In this document: one piece after another, positions 62,109-64,000 of the stretch
How positions within the stretch are numbered: position 1 is the stretch's first letter
How the letters are laid out: each line of letters starts with the position of its first letter
Assembly: GCF_015706575.1 (NCBI RefSeq)
Contig: NW_024037076.1
Location: 1,488,001-1,552,000 of the forward strand
Reading direction: 5' to 3'
DNA: 64,000 nucleotides
Source of the DNA: Patiria miniata
Lineage: Eukaryota > Echinodermata > Asteroidea > Valvatida > Asterinidae
The notes under the pieces: generated by a model
The model's input: the letters and a program-made list of their open reading frames with translations, nothing else
The model's database searches: none
What the model was told of the DNA's origin: nothing
Position numbers and translations under genes: made by a program

Positions 62109-64000
62109 TTGCTCCTGCTGGTGTTGACGCTGTTTTTGCTGTTGTCGTTTCAGCTTGTGCTGCTGCAACTGCTGTTCGATCATGGCCTGCCGCTGACAGA
62201 TGCGGAGCTGTTGCTCCTCCAGTTGCTGCTGCAAGCGTTTCAGTTGCTGCTGCTGGTCCCGCAGCTGTGGCTGGGATTTTTATGAGAAAGAAATAAACTT
62301 TCTACTTGTGACCTGACTTTCGATATGACTAGTTCACGAGTAACAGAGGAAGAGCAGCAACAACAATGAAAAGCCCTTGTTACAATTTCGAATAGGTTGT
62401 AGCTTTGCTTGAGTTTGGAAGACGATTCTTTTCTTTTGTGATTGGCTTGATTATAACTCTGATTATAACCCTTGAGAAGGCACTGGTTTGCTTGAGAAGG
62501 CATTACCGCTGTCAGAGCTGGCGTCTCGATCTCGGTGGCAGGCGCGTTATCCACATCAACTCCTTCCGCGGTGCTTCCATCCGTTGCAGCCTTCTGAGCT
62601 CCCGCCCGGCTGTCCCTGCTCCCACCAGTCATGGCCTCGTCCAGTTCGCTCAGGCTGGGCTGCCGTCGGGGGTTGTCCTTCCAGTATTTCTTGAGACCGT
62701 GGGCCGGGGGTTCCCGGTCTCCGCCGGTGGCCCGCATCTGGGCCGCCACGCTCTGGATGGTGCTCAGACTGCAGCCGGTGACCAGGGTGATGAAGTAGGC
62801 GCAATTGGAAACCTTGCCTGTTCAACGGGTGAGAAGAAGATAACAAAACTGCCAATACATAAAATTGCGAAATTTTGTCTCTTTATCGGTATTTCAAGAC
62901 ATTCTTAGTCTGTGACTGAGGCTTCTTGATGCTTACCGGAGGCAAGATCACTCCCTCGAGACCATGGGTCAGTTTCAATGATCTACTTCTCTCATCTCGG
63001 CTTTTAACAACTCACCTGATTGTCAGTGGGAGCTGAGTCACTTACCTGAAGGAGTCAACATCTCAGTGTGTACTTTCCCGGTCTCTGCCGTAAAAACTCA
63101 CAGGATATTCACTGAGAGCTCAGTCACTCACATGAAGGAGTTAACATCTCAGTGAGTACTTTCCCTATCTCTGCTGCAAAAAACTCGCAGGATATTCACC
63201 GACAGCTCAGTTACTCACCAGGAGTCAAACTCTGTGAGTACTTTCCCTGTGTCTGCTGTAAAAACTCACAGGATATTCACCAAGAGCTCAGTTACTCACC
63301 TGAAGGGGTCAACATCTCAGCAAGTACTTTCCTGGCCTCTGCCTGGCCCATGTTGGCCCTCTCCCGCCATGTTTTGAGAAGAACACCATGACTTCGTGCC
63401 ATCTAAAAAGATGACCAAAAAACTTTCCTTTCATTTCTTCCCTACACGTGCTTGACTCATTAGTGAACTATATTGCAACCAGAAAGGTTTTTGGATGCAG
63501 GTGCTTATTCAGGTGACGGCACATTTGCCATTGAAAGGACCTACACAGGTGTGGTGTCAAAAGGACCTACAAAGGTGCTTTGTGGAAGGACCAACACTGC
63601 AGTGTAAGGACCTACACATGTGCTTAGTAGGTTAGTGACAATTCAGGCGTCTGCACTACGATCGTGGGTAACAGACACAGACTGAAAGCATGCTTATGGA
63701 AAAGTGGCTTACGTATGTAATTTTTTCAAACAAACTCTCAGATAACAATGAGCATACAATGCTGGAAAAATTTTGCCCGTAGTGTGCAAACCTATGAAAT
63801 TGAAAATCATGTGAGCTCCCAACAATCACGAAAAAGTTGACTGTAAAGTCTGACCATTGAACACTCGGCCTCGCAGCATTTGATGTCCGGTATATCGGTA
63901 ATCTCCTTGAGAAGCCCGAGAGCCATCTTGCCCTTGGTGCGTTCGATCCTCTCCCTCCGATTGGGCTCCGTCTTGAGCTTCTTGTGCAGGAAGTTGTTGG
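60109..64000 (-). CDS. Q-rich nuclear-type protein of unrecognised family, 3' part of gene (6 exons)
   Basis: Six exons join in phase: 63855->64000, 63300-63402, 62507-62817, 62007-62264, 61732-61869 and 60109-61233. They give about 692 residues ending at TAA (60111-60109). In order: a basic segment (LHKKLKTEPNRRERIERTKG), a helical segment (GVLLKTWRERANMGQAEARK), a conserved-looking stretch (NCAYFITLVTGCSLSTIQSV, then AHGLKKYWKDNPRRQPSLSE), a coiled Q-rich segment with a run of about 22 Gln, and a long S/T/Q/P-rich tail. The composition fits a transcription or chromatin co-regulator. I do not recognise the family and give no symbol. The 5' end is beyond the window. It is convergent with XAB2; the stop codons are 843 bp apart. 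Confidence 0.8.
61732..61869 (-). CDS. Q-rich gene exon, probable GC 5' splice site
   Basis: 46 codons from acceptor TTTACAG|GCG: ASSEEVGSQPAPRPQADPQQ ... QLAAQQQLLLQQLGAQQ. The only donor that keeps the frame is CAG|GCGAGT, a GC-type site; no GT donor is nearby. Phase 0 joins IAQQLAAQQQQ. Confidence 0.75.
62007..62264 (-). CDS. Q-rich gene exon with coiled coil and polyglutamine
   Basis: An 86-codon exon: LRDQQQQLKRLQQQLEEQQL, then a Q/K/R-rich helix and about 22 consecutive Gln coded by mixed CAG and CAA, then LTETQQREMIQT. Acceptor CCACAG|CTG, donor CAG|GTCTGT, both phase 0. Confidence 0.82.
62507..62817 (-). CDS. Q-rich gene exon with conserved-looking NCAYFITLV...KKYWKDNP segment
   Basis: Acceptor TGAACAG|GC. 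Reads KVSNCAYFITLVTGCSLSTI, QSVAAQMRATGGDREPPAHG, LKKYWKDNPRRQPSLSELDE and then an S/A/E-rich linker. Donor GCG|GTAATG. Family not recognised. Confidence 0.85.
63042..63300 (-). repeat. Three tandem ~85-bp copies of exon-end plus 5' splice site
   Basis: Downstream of the exon at 63300-63402 the intron holds three tandem copies of a unit made of the last 42 nt of that exon, its donor and about 40 nt of intron. Exon-like parts are at 63219-63255 (37 nt, donor GTGAGT), 63132-63173 (42 nt, donor GTGAGT) and 63046-63087 (42 nt, donor GTAAGT). The nearer two copies are preceded by T-rich TACAG or TGCAG acceptors. The farthest copy has ACGG there, with an AG 3 nt further in. A degenerate fourth unit lies near 62990-63040. 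Confidence 0.85.
63300..63402 (-). CDS. Q-rich gene exon GVLLKTWRERANMG
   Basis: Acceptor TTTTTAG|ATG. Reads MARSHGVLLKTWRERANMGQ and AEARKVLAEMLTPS. Donor TTCAG|GTGAGT (phase 1). Its last 42 nt are tandemly copied three times in the downstream intron (see 63046-63255). Confidence 0.85.
63855..64000 (-). CDS. Q-rich gene, left-most visible exon (partial)
   Basis: The frame is open from the window edge. Reads NNFLHKKLKTEPNRRERIER, TKGKMALGLLKEITDIPDIK and CCEAECSM. The donor is ATG|GTCAGA (phase 0). High G+C and no stop support coding. Confidence 0.75.

Overview
This is a eukaryotic (metazoan) window. It holds two confidently recognised intron-rich genes and part of a third, in a background packed with short interspersed repeats. 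The proteins match the GPSM2/LGN/Pins and XAB2/SYF1 families closely at the residue level. Small exons sit in kilobase-sized introns, ACATGT-type microsatellites are abundant, and tRNA-derived SINEs and small terminal-inverted-repeat (TIR) elements are dense. Together these suggest a marine invertebrate, perhaps a non-vertebrate deuterostome such as an echinoderm, but the species call is inference only. I saw no bacterial features, no CRISPR array, and no intact transposase or reverse transcriptase.

Layout. (1) Minus strand, from before base 1 to 38713: GPSM2/LGN/Pins, the TPR scaffold for spindle orientation. Eight coding exons are visible (38666-38713, 31104-31324, 27267-27402, 14923-15065, 14213-14336, 7755-7870, 1785-1940, 965-1073), giving about 351 residues. 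The rest of the TPR domain and the GoLoco motifs lie off the left edge. (2) Plus strand, 39013-59266: XAB2/SYF1, a HAT-repeat spliceosome and transcription-coupled-repair factor. All 23 coding exons are placed, every splice phase agrees, and together they give an 848-residue protein (human about 855). The two starts are about 300 bp apart and diverge, so a shared bidirectional promoter is likely. (3) Minus strand, from 60109 past 64000: a glutamine-rich, probably nuclear protein. Six exons with consistent phases are visible (about 692 residues). I do not recognise the family of its N-terminal region.

Non-coding structure. The introns carry tRNA-headed SINEs, at least ten families of small TIR or fold-back elements (several nested one in another), and several minisatellites: 42 bp at 4.1-5.9 kb, 21 bp at 26.3-27.2 kb, 145 bp at 33.7-34.4 kb, 12 bp at 34.4 kb, 32 bp at 43.5-44.0 kb, 34 bp at 53.6-54.8 kb and 85 bp at 63.0-63.3 kb. 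Five tandem repeats begin within about 80 nt downstream of a 5' splice site. In the third gene the repeats are copies of the exon end itself, two of them as in-phase 42-nt mini-exon candidates. These donor-proximal repeats are the most unusual signal here, together with a compensatory-mutation pattern in a 28-nt hairpin shared by four dispersed elements.

The two recognised genes share no pathway; their adjacency looks positional only. All exon boundaries were derived by hand from splice-site motifs, phase and family similarity, not from transcripts.
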